Source of the DNA: AP-15 sp963738185
GTDB lineage: Bacteria > Pseudomonadota > Alphaproteobacteria > ATCC43930 > CGMCC-115725
Assembly: GCA_963738185.1 (NCBI GenBank)
Contig: CAVTVA010000001.1
Span: 248,001-312,000, forward strand
Direction: 5' to 3'
DNA length: 64,000 bases
In this document: positions 36,839-45,916 of the stretch, piece after piece
Numbering within the stretch: position 1 is the first letter of the stretch
Layout: every line of letters begins with the position of its first letter
Made by a program: the position numbers and the translations under genes
The notes under the pieces: generated by a model
The model's input: only the letters and a program-made list of their open reading frames with translations
Database searches by the model: none
Told to the model about the DNA's origin: nothing

Positions 36839-37768
36839 TCAGCGTATCGCGCCGTTGACGCGATGCGGGAAGAAGCCGAAATCGTTCGGAGCGCCGCCGG
36901 CATAGACGATGTTGAGCACCTCTTCGGGGGTTCGCTCAAAGGCGATGCCGTTGTTGTCGGCCGGGATGATATTGGCTTTCCCGTTCAAGACGATGCCCTG
37001 GTCGGTGCCGGCGCCGCCGAGCGCGTTGCGCAGATCGGAGATCTTCTGCGCCGGGGCAGTCAACCCACGCTCGTACATTACGGTTCGGATGTTGCTCGCG
37101 TGGTACGCCTCGACCGCCAAAATCCCGGCCGCCGCATCGAGATAATCCTTATCGTGGATATAGCGCGCGGCGCCGTGATAGGCGGTGACCCCGACATCCT
37201 CGAACACATAGGCGCCGATCAGAAAGTTGGTCTCGCTGGCAAACGGGTTGAAGGTTTGCCCGAGGCCGGCGGCTTGGGCGAGAATGTTAAAGCTGTTGAC
37301 CAGGTCGATCGTCGGCTCCGCCACGGCGGCTTTGCCGAGCGCGGCCCGCAGGAAATCGACATGGGCATGCTCGTCCCTCGCGATTTCCTCGGCGTATTGC
37401 TGGACGCTGGTGGTCTGGAACGGGACCATGTTGCCGCCGCTGACCATCCCTTGCCGGCCGCGGCCGGTCACCTCGCTGGCGGCGAGCCCCTGGCCGGTCA
37501 CCGCGCGCAGATAGTATTCGGCCTCCAGATATTCGAGATTGAGGGCAAAGTTCAGAATTGCGACATCGGTCAGCTTGCGCTGCTCCTCGGTCATGTGGTC
37601 GTCGTCATCGTGCCATTTCCACCGCCCGTCGGCGCGAGCGGGGGAGCTGACCACCGCCGTGAGGCCCGAGACGCCGATCGCGCCGATCGTCGCCAGGCTG
37701 GCCTTCAGCACGAGCTGTCGCCGGGTTGGCGGGGTGGGCGGGTCTGCCGGCTTGGAGATTTCAGACAT
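36839..37768 (-). CDS. exported ferritin-like domain protein
   Basis: 309 residues from ATG 37768. The N-terminus has a twin-arginine-like export signal (PTRRQLVLKASLATIGAIGV) cleaved near SPARA. A short His/Asp-rich segment (WKWHDDDDH) follows, then a Ferritin_2-type four-helix bundle: ILNFALNLEYLEAEYYLRAV and EIARDEHAHVDFLRAALGKA carry the iron-binding E and ExxH residues, and a later helix has AVEAYHASNIR. The family occurs in the periplasm or secreted in bacteria and as Rds1-like stress proteins in fungi. The iron-storage or oxidase function is not established. It lies beside the NRAMP metal transporter gene. Confidence 0.85.
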   Translation of the reverse strand: MSEISKPADPPTPPTRRQLVLKASLATIGAIGVSGLTAVVSSPARADGRWKWHDDDDHMTEEQRKLTDVAILNFALNLEYLEAEYYLRAVTGQGLAASEVTGRGRQGMVSGGNMVPFQTTSVQQYAEEIARDEHAHVDFLRAALGKAAVAEPTIDLVNSFNILAQAAGLGQTFNPFASETNFLIGAYVFEDVGVTAYHGAARYIHDKDYLDAAAGILAVEAYHASNIRTVMYERGLTAPAQKISDLRNALGGAGTDQGIVLNGKANIIPADNNGIAFERTPEEVLNIVYAGGAPNDFGFFPHRVNGAIR

Positions 37769-37879
37769 TGCTGTCGCCTTTTGCGTGTGAGTGGTCCAAA
37801 GCCGTCTCGGCCTATGCACGAGACAGCCGCAATGTGCTTTTGTCGGGATCGGCCGCGACGGGCCGAAGGGGTCCGCATC

Positions 37880-39240
37880 TCAGGCGGCCATCAGCCACAC
37901 CAGCCAGCCGTTCAACAGCGCGATCAGCGCCGCTGCGAACCAGCCCGCGGCCTTGGTCGAGCGGCGGTTGACAAAGACGCCCATCAGCCTCCGGTCGTTG
38001 GTGAACATGACCAACGGCACGACCGCGAAGCTGAGCTGCAGGCTGAGCACGATCTGGCTCAAGATCAGCAATTGCGCGGTCCCGCTCTGCCCCGAAACGG
38101 AAGTAACGATCGACCGCCGGCACGATCGCGATCAGCCGGGTGACGAGCCGGCGGGCCACCGGGGAGATGCGCAGATTGCAGAAAGCCCTGCATGACGATC
38201 TGCCCGGCCAAGGTGCCGGTCAGCGTCGAAATCTGCCCGGCGGCGAGCAGCGCCACCCCGAACAGCAAGCTCGCCAACCCGGTGCCGAACAGCGGGCCGA
38301 GCAGCCGATAGGCGTCCTGGATCTCCGAAACGTCGGTGTGGCCGGAGCGGTGGAACTCCGCCGCCACAATCAGGATCGCCGCATTGATCAACAGCGCCGC
38401 GGTTAACGCCACGATCGAGTCGAGCCCGGCGAAGCGGATCGCCTCGCGCTTGCCGCGCTCGCCCAGATCGTAGCGGCGGGTCTGCGCGATCGAGCTGTGC
38501 AAATAGAGGTTGTGCGGCATCACGGTGGCGCCGAGGATGCCGACGGCCAGGTAGAGCATGCCGGGATCGGCGACGATCCGCGGCGAGGGGACCAATGCGG
38601 CCATCACCGCGGCGATTTGCGGGTGCGAGAAGACGATCTCGATCGCAAAGCAGCCGCCGATCAGCACGAGCAAAGCCAGCACCAGCGCTTCGACCCGGCG
38701 GAAGCCGCGATGGCCGAACCACAACACAAGCAATACGTCGCAGGCGGTCAGGCACACCCCAAGCGTCAGAGGAATGCCAAACAGCAGCTGCAGCGCGATC
38801 GCCGAGCCGATCACCTCGGCGAGATCGCAGGCGATGATGCCAAGCTCGGCCGCGAGCCACAGGCAGAGGCCGGTGCCGCGGCCAAAGCGCTCGCGGCAAA
38901 GCTGCGCCAGGTCGCGGCCGGTGGCGATGCCGAGCTTCAGCGCCAGGGCCTGGAGAAAAACCGCCAACAGGTTCGAGATCGCGATGGTCGGCAGCAGCGC
39001 GTAGCCGTATTTCGAGCCGCCGGCGATGTCGGTCGCCCAGTTGCCTGGGTCGATATACCCGACCGCGATCACAAAGCCCGGCCCGGCGAACGCGCCAAGC
39101 TTGCGCCACAACTGCACCCCGCCCGGAATCGCGACCGAGCGGAAGGCGTCCGGGAAAGAAGGTGTGCGGCCCCCTGCCCATTCCGGTTCGCCGGGGATCG
39201 CGGTCAAGGCCTCGGCCGGCGGAGGGCTCAATCTCAGCAC
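37880..39240 (-). CDS. mntH: NRAMP-family Mn2+/Fe2+ transporter, frame broken near 38115 and 38180
   Basis: Proton-coupled divalent-metal importer in the inner membrane. The metal-site motif in TM1 is VGYIDPGNWATDIAGGSKYG, and TM6 gives LGATVMPHNLYLHSS. The intact part runs to AGQIVMQGFLQ. A first shift near 38180 leads to ARRLVTRLIAIVPAV, a second near 38115 to LLILSQIVLSLQLSFAVVPL and the terminal FAAALIALLNGWLVWLMAA. All eleven helices are recoverable, so sequencing errors are the likely cause. The start is uncertain; GTG 39240 follows AGGG with almost no spacing and an upstream start is possible. Confidence 0.88.
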
Positions 39241-39482
39241 CCCTGATGCTGCGTCGTCTCGTTACGAGGCTGGCGAAGGCCAACGCTCCGGCTGTCATCG
39301 GCCACTACGGAACCGAGAGGCGATTGGATGCAGCCCGATCAAAGAATCGGAAATTTTTTGTCGAGCGGTCATCGCGGCCGCGGCCGCAGCGGTATGGCTG
39401 CGAGCAAGCCGCCTCAACCGTTTAAGCAGTGGCACCCCATAGATGCCGCGGGGGGAATTCGCCGGCGTTGCCGCGCGGTGTC

Positions 39483-40184
39483 TTAGGGCGCGCGGGTCAA
39501 CACCTTGCCCTGATACAGAACTGGGCCGGTCGGCGACCGGGTTGGCGAGCCCCCTGGCGGCTCGAGACTGACCGCGAGCACGCTGCGGGGCGGCGGCAGC
39601 TCGTCTGCTCGCAAGGTGACGGCGCTCCCGGAATGCTGCGGCAATAGGCCGAGCGGGCGCGGCGGCCCGCCGGCGATGCCCCACAGCTCGTAGGCGTGAG
39701 GCTTGGTCTCGGCTTGCGGCGCCACCGCCGAGACCATGACCTCGCCCGCGTTCGGTCCGGCGATGGCGACCCAGCCGGGCTCGCCCCCCCGGCCGGCGAG
39801 CACCGCGACGATGGTCGGCGGGGTCGGTCGCGGCAGGACCGCGAGATAGATGGCGAGTGCCGCCGTTGCCAAGCCGCCGGCAAGCGCCAGACCGCGCCAG
39901 AAAGCAAGCGAATTGAGCCAGTGCAGCGGCGATGGCGGCGGCGGCGCAGCCGACTGGGGCCCGATCCGCCGCTCAACGGCTCGCCAGACACGCTCCGGCG
40001 GCTCAACGGCCGGTGTCGCCATGTCGAGCGGAGACAACCGGTCGGCCCAAGCTCCGACCAGCTGCGCCAACGCTGGGTCGGCCCTCATCAGCCGCTCGAA
40101 GCGCCGGCGCGAGCGCCACGGCATCGTTCCGAGCACGTATTCGCAGGCGAGCTGGTCGCGCAGGTTCCGGTCGTCGTATCTCAT
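39483..40184 (-). CDS. RskA-type anti-sigma factor
   Basis: 233 residues from ATG 40184, overlapping the sigma gene stop (ATGA). An N-terminal zinc-free anti-sigma domain (ACEYVLGTMPWRSRRRFERL) faces the cytosol. One transmembrane helix follows (LALAGGLATAALAIYLAVL), and the periplasmic RskA C-terminal domain has WVAIAGPNAGEVMVSAVAPQ, HAYELWGIAGGPPRPLGLLP. It should hold the ECF sigma factor inactive until an envelope signal triggers its proteolysis. Confidence 0.88.
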   Translation of the reverse strand: MRYDDRNLRDQLACEYVLGTMPWRSRRRFERLMRADPALAQLVGAWADRLSPLDMATPAVEPPERVWRAVERRIGPQSAAPPPPSPLHWLNSLAFWRGLALAGGLATAALAIYLAVLPRPTPPTIVAVLAGRGGEPGWVAIAGPNAGEVMVSAVAPQAETKPHAYELWGIAGGPPRPLGLLPQHSGSAVTLRADELPPPRSVLAVSLEPPGGSPTRSPTGPVLYQGKVLTRAP

Positions 40185-40738
40185 CCGTCGAGACACTGCT
40201 TCAGGCGCTCGACGCTGCGCCGGATCCAGCTTTTGACGGTGCCCACCGGAGCGCCGAGATTTGCTGCGAGCTCCTGATGGGTCAGCCCATAGACATAGGC
40301 GAGGACCACCGCCCGCCGGGGCTGCCCTTCGAGCTCGTCCAGGCAGCGCTGCAGGGCGTCCAGCTCAGCGCTGCGATCGGCGCTGTAAAGGCCGCCCGCG
40401 GCGATGCCGAGGAGCGCCTCCTCGGGCACCTTGCGGGCCTCCGCCTGGGTGCTGCGGCGCCGCAAATGGTCGATCGCGCGATGCCGCACGATCGTAACCA
40501 GCCAGGCCATCGGCGCGCCCCGGTCCGGGCTGTAGTCGCCGGCCCGCTCCCACAGTGCGACAAAGCTCTCCTGCAACGCCTCTTCCGCCAGCTCCCTGCG
40601 GCCGAGAATACGCAAAGCGATGCCGAAAAGCCGCGCCGCCGTCACATCATAGAGCCTGGCAAAGGCCTCCCGGTCGCCGCGCGCGATCTTGCCGATCAAG
40701 TCGTGCAAGAATGGCGGATCTGTCGGGGAACCTGTCAT
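40181..40738 (-). CDS. ECF RNA polymerase sigma factor (SigK-like)
   Basis: 185 residues. Region 2 is IARGDREAFARLYDVTAARL, AEEALQESFVALWERAGDYS, AWLVTIVRHRAIDHLRRR. Region 4 has the helix-turn-helix QRCLDELEGQPRRAVVLAYV, THQELAANLGAPVGTVKSWI, RRSVERLKQCL. It is coupled by a 4-base overlap to its anti-sigma factor. The 242 bases upstream (40739-40980) hold no gene and should contain its promoter; I could not pick out a convincing ECF motif. Confidence 0.92.
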   Translation of the reverse strand: MTGSPTDPPFLHDLIGKIARGDREAFARLYDVTAARLFGIALRILGRRELAEEALQESFVALWERAGDYSPDRGAPMAWLVTIVRHRAIDHLRRRSTQAEARKVPEEALLGIAAGGLYSADRSAELDALQRCLDELEGQPRRAVVLAYVYGLTHQELAANLGAPVGTVKSWIRRSVERLKQCLDG

Positions 40739-40980
40739 CGCCCAGTTCGATGCCAGGCTCGTGGAAAGCTGACGCCAGCGCCGCGCTCAGTGTCACATAA
40801 AGGCATTCGACGGTGGTATCGGCTCGCGGGCCAGTTCACGAGCACCCTGCGATTATGACCGGCGGCCTATTCTGCCCGACCTGCGCCTGGCATCGGCCGC
40901 GTCCGAGCGACTCCTGGGCGGACGGCTCCCGCCTGTGCAGCCCAAAGCCGGAGAGCGGGCCGCTGTGGCGCTGGCCGCCA

Positions 40981-41923
40981 TCAGCGGTCGGCGATTGGCG
41001 AGAGGCCTTGTTCGGCGCGGACTTCGTTGATGATCTGCAGGACGCGCTCGCGGTAGGGGCGGTACTGCACGCCGAACTCCTGGACGAGGCGGCTGTTGTC
41101 GATCAGGTAGTTGCCCGACAATTCCTTGCCGCCGGTGTCCTTTTGAAAGGTGATCTTGGCGTCGGGCAGGAACTCGCGGACGATGTCGGCGATCTCGCCG
41201 AGGCTGATCGCGACGCCGCCGGTGTTGTAGATCCAGTTCTTGGGCTTGTCCTCCATAATCACGCGGGCGAAGATCTCGGCGATCTCATCGACATGGATCG
41301 GGCAGCGCATCGCGTCCTTATAGGGAAACGAGACCGGCTTGCCGCGCGCCGGGTCGGTGATGCAGAACACGTGATCGACCGAGCCGACGATCTTGTCGTT
41401 GCCGGTGACGTTGGCCGGGCGGATCGCGGTGATCTCCATCCCGTATTTCTCGCGGTAGTCCTGCGCCTGCCACTCGTTGAAGATCTTGTGCATCGCATAT
41501 TGCACATGGCCGTGGCGGAAATCGTCCTCGGTCACGATGCGGTCGCCGTAATGCTTCTGCTCGCCGCTGACCGCCAGCGAGCTCGCATAGGCGACGCGGT
41601 TGACGCCGGCGAGGCGCGCCGCCTCAAAGCAATTGTCCATGCCGAGAATGTTGAGCTTGAAGGCGGCATGCGGCGGGTGCTCGCTGCCGAGGTAATAGGC
41701 GAGGTTGACGACCCGGTTGGGCTTCGCCGCCGCGGTCACCGACATAACGTCGTCGAACTGGCTGACGTCGCCGCGCACGACGCGCACCTGCTTGCCGAGA
41801 TGATTGTAAGAGGCGGTGCCGGGGTTGATGTCCATGCACACGATCTCCTCGCCGCGCTCGGCCAAGCAATGGGACGAGCCGACGCCCGATAAAGCCGGCG
41901 CCGCCGAGAATGAGGGTCGTCAT
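40981..41923 (-). CDS. NAD-dependent epimerase/dehydratase, one-base frame break near 41868
   Basis: The N-terminus MTTLILGGAGFIGRRLVPLL has the Rossmann GxxGxxG motif. An extra G near 41868 shifts the frame, after which AERGEEIVCMDINPG continues the fold. Later parts are VVNLAYYLGSEHP, YASSLAVSG, the active-site tyrosine in HVQYAMHKIFNEW (YxxxK), and IRPANVTG. About 313 residues, the extended-SDR length. It resembles sugar-nucleotide or isoflavone-reductase-like SDRs without an assigned substrate. The amidohydrolase lies divergently 138 bases away. Confidence 0.83.
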
Positions 41924-42061
41924 CGCATTTCCTCCCCGAGATACCTGCGGTGACGTTAACCTCGCGGCACGGCGTTCGGCAAGCTGCCCGCCCCGCCGGC
42001 TTTCGCATGCCAGATATCGGGCCTAAGCTCGTCGGGCGGGACAGCCGAGAGGATGCCTCCG

Positions 42062-43303
42062 ATGGCCGCGACCATTTTCGCCAATTGCGCGGTGCTCGAC
42101 CCTGGGCGGCGGAGAACGGCGCGAGGACCACCACGTCCTCGTCGAGGACGGGCTGATCCGTGAGGTTTCGGATCGGCCGATCGGCAGCGCCGCGGCCGAG
42201 ATCGTCGATCTCAAAGGCGGGACCCTGATGCCTGGGCTGATCGACGCGCATGTCCATGTCGTCGCGGTCGATCACGTGCTGGCGCGGCTCGGCGAGCGGC
42301 CGCAGAGCCTGGTGACGTTGCAGGCGGCGCGCGTGCTGGAGGGTATGCTGCAGCGCGGCTTCACAACGGTGCGCGACGCTGGCGGCGCGGATGGCGGGCT
42401 CGCCGAGGCGGTCGAGGAGGGGCTGGTGCGCGGACCCCGCATTTTCCCGTCGGGTCAGGCATTGAGCCAGACCGGCGGGCATGGCGATTTGCGGCCGCGC
42501 ACCCGCTCGGTGTCGGTCGTGGCCTGCGCCTGCTGCGAGGGCGGCGCCGGGCTCGCCCGCATCGCCGATGGTGTCGCCGAATGCCGCCGGGCGGCGCGCG
42601 ACGAGCTCCGAAAAGGGGCGAGCCAGATCAAGATCATGGCCTCGGGCGGGGTCGCCTCGCCCTATGACCCGGTTTGGAACCTGCAATATAGCGAGGCCGA
42701 GGTGCGCGCGATCGTCGAGGAGGCGCGCGCCTGGCACACCTATGTGATGGCGCACGCCTATACCCCGGCGCGATCGCCCGCTCGATCGATTTCGGGGTGC
42801 GCTCGATCGAGCATGGCAATCTGATCGACGAGGCCACCGCCGAGCAGGTCGCCAGCGCCGGGGCATTTGTCGTGCCCACGCTCGCCACGTTTGACGCGCT
42901 GCACCGCTTCGGCCGGGAATTGGGCTTTCCCGAAATCAGCCTCGGCAAGCTCGGCGAGGTGCGCGCGGCCGGGTTGCGCTCGCTGGAAATTCTGCAGGAG
43001 GCTGGGGTCAAGATCGGCTTTGGCACCGATCTCCTGGGCCCGATGCACCGGCATCAGTCGCGCGAATTTGTGATCCGCGCCGAGGCGATGGCGCCGATCG
43101 AGATCATCCGCTCGGCGACGGTCGTCAATGCCGAGCTCCTGAACCGCTCGGGCGAGCTCGGCGTCATCGCACCGGGCGCCCGCGCCGACCTGATCGCCGT
43201 CGACGGCAACCCGCTCGCCGACATCGCGCTGCTCGAGGGTCAGGGCGAGCGCCTGACGCACATCATGAAGGACGGAGCGTTCTACAAACGGCCAGCTGGA
43301 TGA
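42062..43303 (+). CDS. metal-dependent amidohydrolase (imidazolonepropionase-like), frame broken near 42105 and 42775
   Basis: The start MAATIFANCAVLDPG follows GAGAGGA. The catalytic set of the amidohydrolase superfamily is present across the frames: HxH in GLIDAHVHVVAVD, a candidate carboxylated lysine in SQIKIMASGGVASP, His in YVMAHAYTP, His in RSIEHGNLIDEA, and Asp in IGFGTDLLGPMH. The shift near 42775 is a missing G (CCGGCGCGATC for CCGGCGGCGATC); the one near 42105 is less exactly placed. The C-terminus LGVIAPGARADLIAVDGNPL is typical of prolidase/imidazolonepropionase-like hydrolases. Substrate unknown. Confidence 0.85.
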
Positions 43304-43378
43304 TTCGGTTCGATAGGCGCCAACCCGCTGCGGTTCAGCGATATCGACGAGAACGCCTCGAAGCCGTAAATACCGCGC

Positions 43379-43729
43379 ATGGGCGCCGTCCCCTTTGATA
43401 CCTTGAAGCTCGCGCGCCGGCTCGAAGGCGCCGGGTTCCCGCCAAAGCAAGCGGGCGACACCGCCGAAGCCCTGGCCGAGGCCATGTCCGGAGCGCGGCT
43501 CGCAACCGGCGACGATATCGCTTCGGTGCGGACGGAGATCGCGGCGCTGCGGACCGAGCTCAAGGCCGAGATCGCGGCGGTTCGGGCGGAGTTCAGGGCA
43601 GAGATTGCGGCGGTCCGGGCGGAGCTCGAGCTTTTGCGCCGCGATCTGACGATCCGCCTCGGCGGCATGATGATTGTCGCGGTCGGGGTCATCCTGGCCG
43701 CGATCCGGTATCTGCCTCCCGCTCACTGA
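43379..43729 (+). CDS. DUF1640-like coiled-coil membrane protein
   Basis: 116 residues. FDTLKLARRLEGAGFPPKQA, then GDTAEALAEA, is the opening of the DUF1640/CCDC90 family. A run of near heptad repeats follows (TEIAALRTELKAEIAAVRAE, FRAEIAAVRAELELLRRDL), and one C-terminal membrane helix (GGMMIVAVGVILAAIRYLPP). The domain is shared with mitochondrial MCUR1-type proteins. Bacterial function unknown. Confidence 0.78.
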   Translation: MGAVPFDTLKLARRLEGAGFPPKQAGDTAEALAEAMSGARLATGDDIASVRTEIAALRTELKAEIAAVRAEFRAEIAAVRAELELLRRDLTIRLGGMMIVAVGVILAAIRYLPPAH

Positions 43730-43804
43730 CGTCAAAGCGCTGGCCGATATTCACTTTTCAACAATCAGGGGCGTCGCATCAGGACAAAAACGGTTATCGA
43801 GTTG

Positions 43805-44131
43805 TCAATCGGCGAGGCCCATGGCGAACGCCAGCGCCACATTGAGCCGCGCGATGTCTGCGGCCCCGAGACGGCCGATCCGCCGATTGATACGTTCTCG
43901 CCTGATCGTGACCGGTTTGTCGGCCATCACCTGAGATCGAACCCGCAATCCCGTGTCCGGCCCGGCCTCGACGGTGATCCGGAAATCCGCCTCCACCAGG
44001 TCGGAGGTCATCTGGCAAATCACGATCAAGGCATGGCTCTCTGGGATGGCGTTCGACTGCACGATGACCGCTGGCCGCGGTTTTCCGTAATCGCCGGGTG
44101 CGGCGACGATAACCACGTCACCGCGGCTCAT
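43805..44131 (-). CDS. MazF/PemK-family endoribonuclease toxin
   Basis: 108 residues from ATG 44131. The MazF opening GDVVIVAAPGDYGKPRPAVI and the following QSNAIPESHALIVICQMTS match the SH3-like toxin fold; SQVMADKPVTIRRERINRRI is the usual second conserved block. It cleaves single-stranded RNA at short motifs. It overlaps the antitoxin gene by 14 bases. Confidence 0.85.
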   Translation of the reverse strand: MSRGDVVIVAAPGDYGKPRPAVIVQSNAIPESHALIVICQMTSDLVEADFRITVEAGPDTGLRVRSQVMADKPVTIRRERINRRIGRLGAADIARLNVALAFAMGLAD

Positions 44132-44330
44132 CGGCATCGAATTCCGATACGGCTTCGATCCACAACAGTGCGTCGCGCTCGCTCTCAGGATGCAGATTTG
44201 CAACTTGCGCCGCAATCCGGCGGCGCACGACTCCCGAGCGCGCGTCCGGCACAACCAAACGCAACTCGCGCAGCCCCTGCATCCGACGCCGTTGGCGCAT
44301 TGCCTTCATTCGTTCCGCTGGCACCGCCAT
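44118..44330 (-). CDS. MazE-type antitoxin (DUF3018)
   Basis: 70 residues from ATG 44330. The sequence RMKAMRQRRRMQGLRELRLV, then VPDARSGVVRRRIAAQVANL, is the DUF3018 antitoxin signature, and the acidic C-terminus (WIEAVSEFDADEPR) should neutralise the toxin. The ribosome site is weak, so ATG 44330 is the best of several starts. The pair appears intact. Confidence 0.8.
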   Translation of the reverse strand: MAVPAERMKAMRQRRRMQGLRELRLVVPDARSGVVRRRIAAQVANLHPESERDALLWIEAVSEFDADEPR

Positions 44331-44495
44331 CCTTGTTCTCCATGCGCGTAACGCGTGACATCGTGGCTCGATACGCTTCGGCAAGCAAGTGGCGGTTGAC
44401 CAGCGGCTCTTCGATCAAGTCAACGCGACTGCTGCTTCAGTAGTTCTTCCTTAATCGATACGGTGGCATAGCCGGCCAGATCAGGGAGACAACGC

Positions 44496-45902
44496 ATGAC
44501 CGATGTTCGCAAGGAAGCCGACAGCCTCGGCGAAGTCGAGGTCCCGGCCGACAAGCTGTGGGGGGCGCAGACGCAGCGCTCGCTCGAGCATTTCAGCATC
44601 GGCCATGATCTGATCCCGCGCGAGATGATCCAGGCCTATGCGATCCTGAAAAAAGCGGCGGCCAACGCCAACCATTCCGGCCGGCGGCTCGACGGCAAGG
44701 TTCACGGGCTGATCGTCCAGGTCGCCGACGAAATCCTCGCCGGGCAGCACCAGGACAACTTCCCGCTGCATGTGTGGATGACCGGCAGCGGCACGCAGTT
44801 CAACATGAACGTCAACGAGGTGATCGCAAACCGCGCCAGCCAGCTCGCCGGCACGCCGCTCGGCAGCAAGACGCCGGTGCATCCCAACGATCACGTCAAC
44901 ATGTCGCAATCCTCGAACGACACCTTTCCGTCGGCGATGTACATCGCGGCGGCGCTGGGCGTGACCGGGCGGCTGGTGCCAGCGGTCCGCGCGCTGCACG
45001 ACGCGATCGCGGCCAAGGCGGCCTCGTGGCAGGACATCGTCAAGATCGGCCGCACCCACATGCAGGATGCGACGCCGATCACCTTGGGCCAGGAGTGGTC
45101 GGGCTATGCCGGCATGCTGGCCGACGACCTCGAGCGGATCGACGACGCGCTCAAAGGCGTCTACCGGCTGGCGCTCGGCGGCACCGCGGTCGGCACCGGG
45201 ATCAACGCCGCCTCCGGCTTTGCCGAGGCGGCGGCGGCCGAAATCGCCCGGCTGAGCGGGCTCCCCTTTGTCAGCGCGCCAAATAAGTTCGCGGTTCAGG
45301 GGGCCCACGACGCGCTGGTGCAGCTCTCCGGCACATTGCGGACCTTGGCCACCTCGCTTTACAAGATCGCCAACGACATCCGGCTGATGTCGTGCGGCCC
45401 GCGCGCCGGTTTCGCCGAATTGCTGATACCGGAAAACGAGCCGGGCTCGTCGATCATGCCCGGTAAGGTCAACCCGACCCAAGCCGAGGCGCTGACCATG
45501 ATCGCGGTGCAGGTGATGGGCAACGACGTGGCGGTCGGCTTCGCCGGCGCCGGCGGCTATCTCGAGATGAATGTCTACAAGCCGCTGATCATCTTCAATG
45601 TTATGCACTCGATCGCGATCATGGCCGACGGCTGCACCAATTTCCGCAAATTCCTGGTCGAGGGCACCAGGCCGAACCTGGATAAGATCAAGGACTACGT
45701 CGCTCGCTCGCTGATGCTGGTGACCGCGTTGGCTCCGGTGATCGGCTATGACAAGGCGTCGCGGATCGCCCACCACGCGATGGACCACGATTTGAGCTTG
45801 AAGGAGGCGGCGCTCGGCCTCGGCTATGTCAGCGAAGCGGAATTCGACCGCATCGTCGATCCGGCCAAAATGGTCCACCCCTATGTCGCCAGCGGAACCT
45901 GA
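44496..45902 (+). CDS. fumC: class II fumarate hydratase
   Basis: 468 residues; reversibly hydrates fumarate to malate in the TCA cycle, cytosolic and iron-independent. Substrate-site and family motifs: WMTGSGTQFNMNVNEVIANR, HVNMSQSSNDTFPSAMYIAA, IGRTHMQDATPITLGQEWSG, and the signature GSSIMPGKVNPTQAEALTMI. The frame is intact. GGGAG lies about 10 bases upstream of ATG 44496. Confidence 0.95.
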   Translation: MTDVRKEADSLGEVEVPADKLWGAQTQRSLEHFSIGHDLIPREMIQAYAILKKAAANANHSGRRLDGKVHGLIVQVADEILAGQHQDNFPLHVWMTGSGTQFNMNVNEVIANRASQLAGTPLGSKTPVHPNDHVNMSQSSNDTFPSAMYIAAALGVTGRLVPAVRALHDAIAAKAASWQDIVKIGRTHMQDATPITLGQEWSGYAGMLADDLERIDDALKGVYRLALGGTAVGTGINAASGFAEAAAAEIARLSGLPFVSAPNKFAVQGAHDALVQLSGTLRTLATSLYKIANDIRLMSCGPRAGFAELLIPENEPGSSIMPGKVNPTQAEALTMIAVQVMGNDVAVGFAGAGGYLEMNVYKPLIIFNVMHSIAIMADGCTNFRKFLVEGTRPNLDKIKDYVARSLMLVTALAPVIGYDKASRIAHHAMDHDLSLKEAALGLGYVSEAEFDRIVDPAKMVHPYVASGT

Positions 45903-45916
45903 TCGGATTGCGCCAT

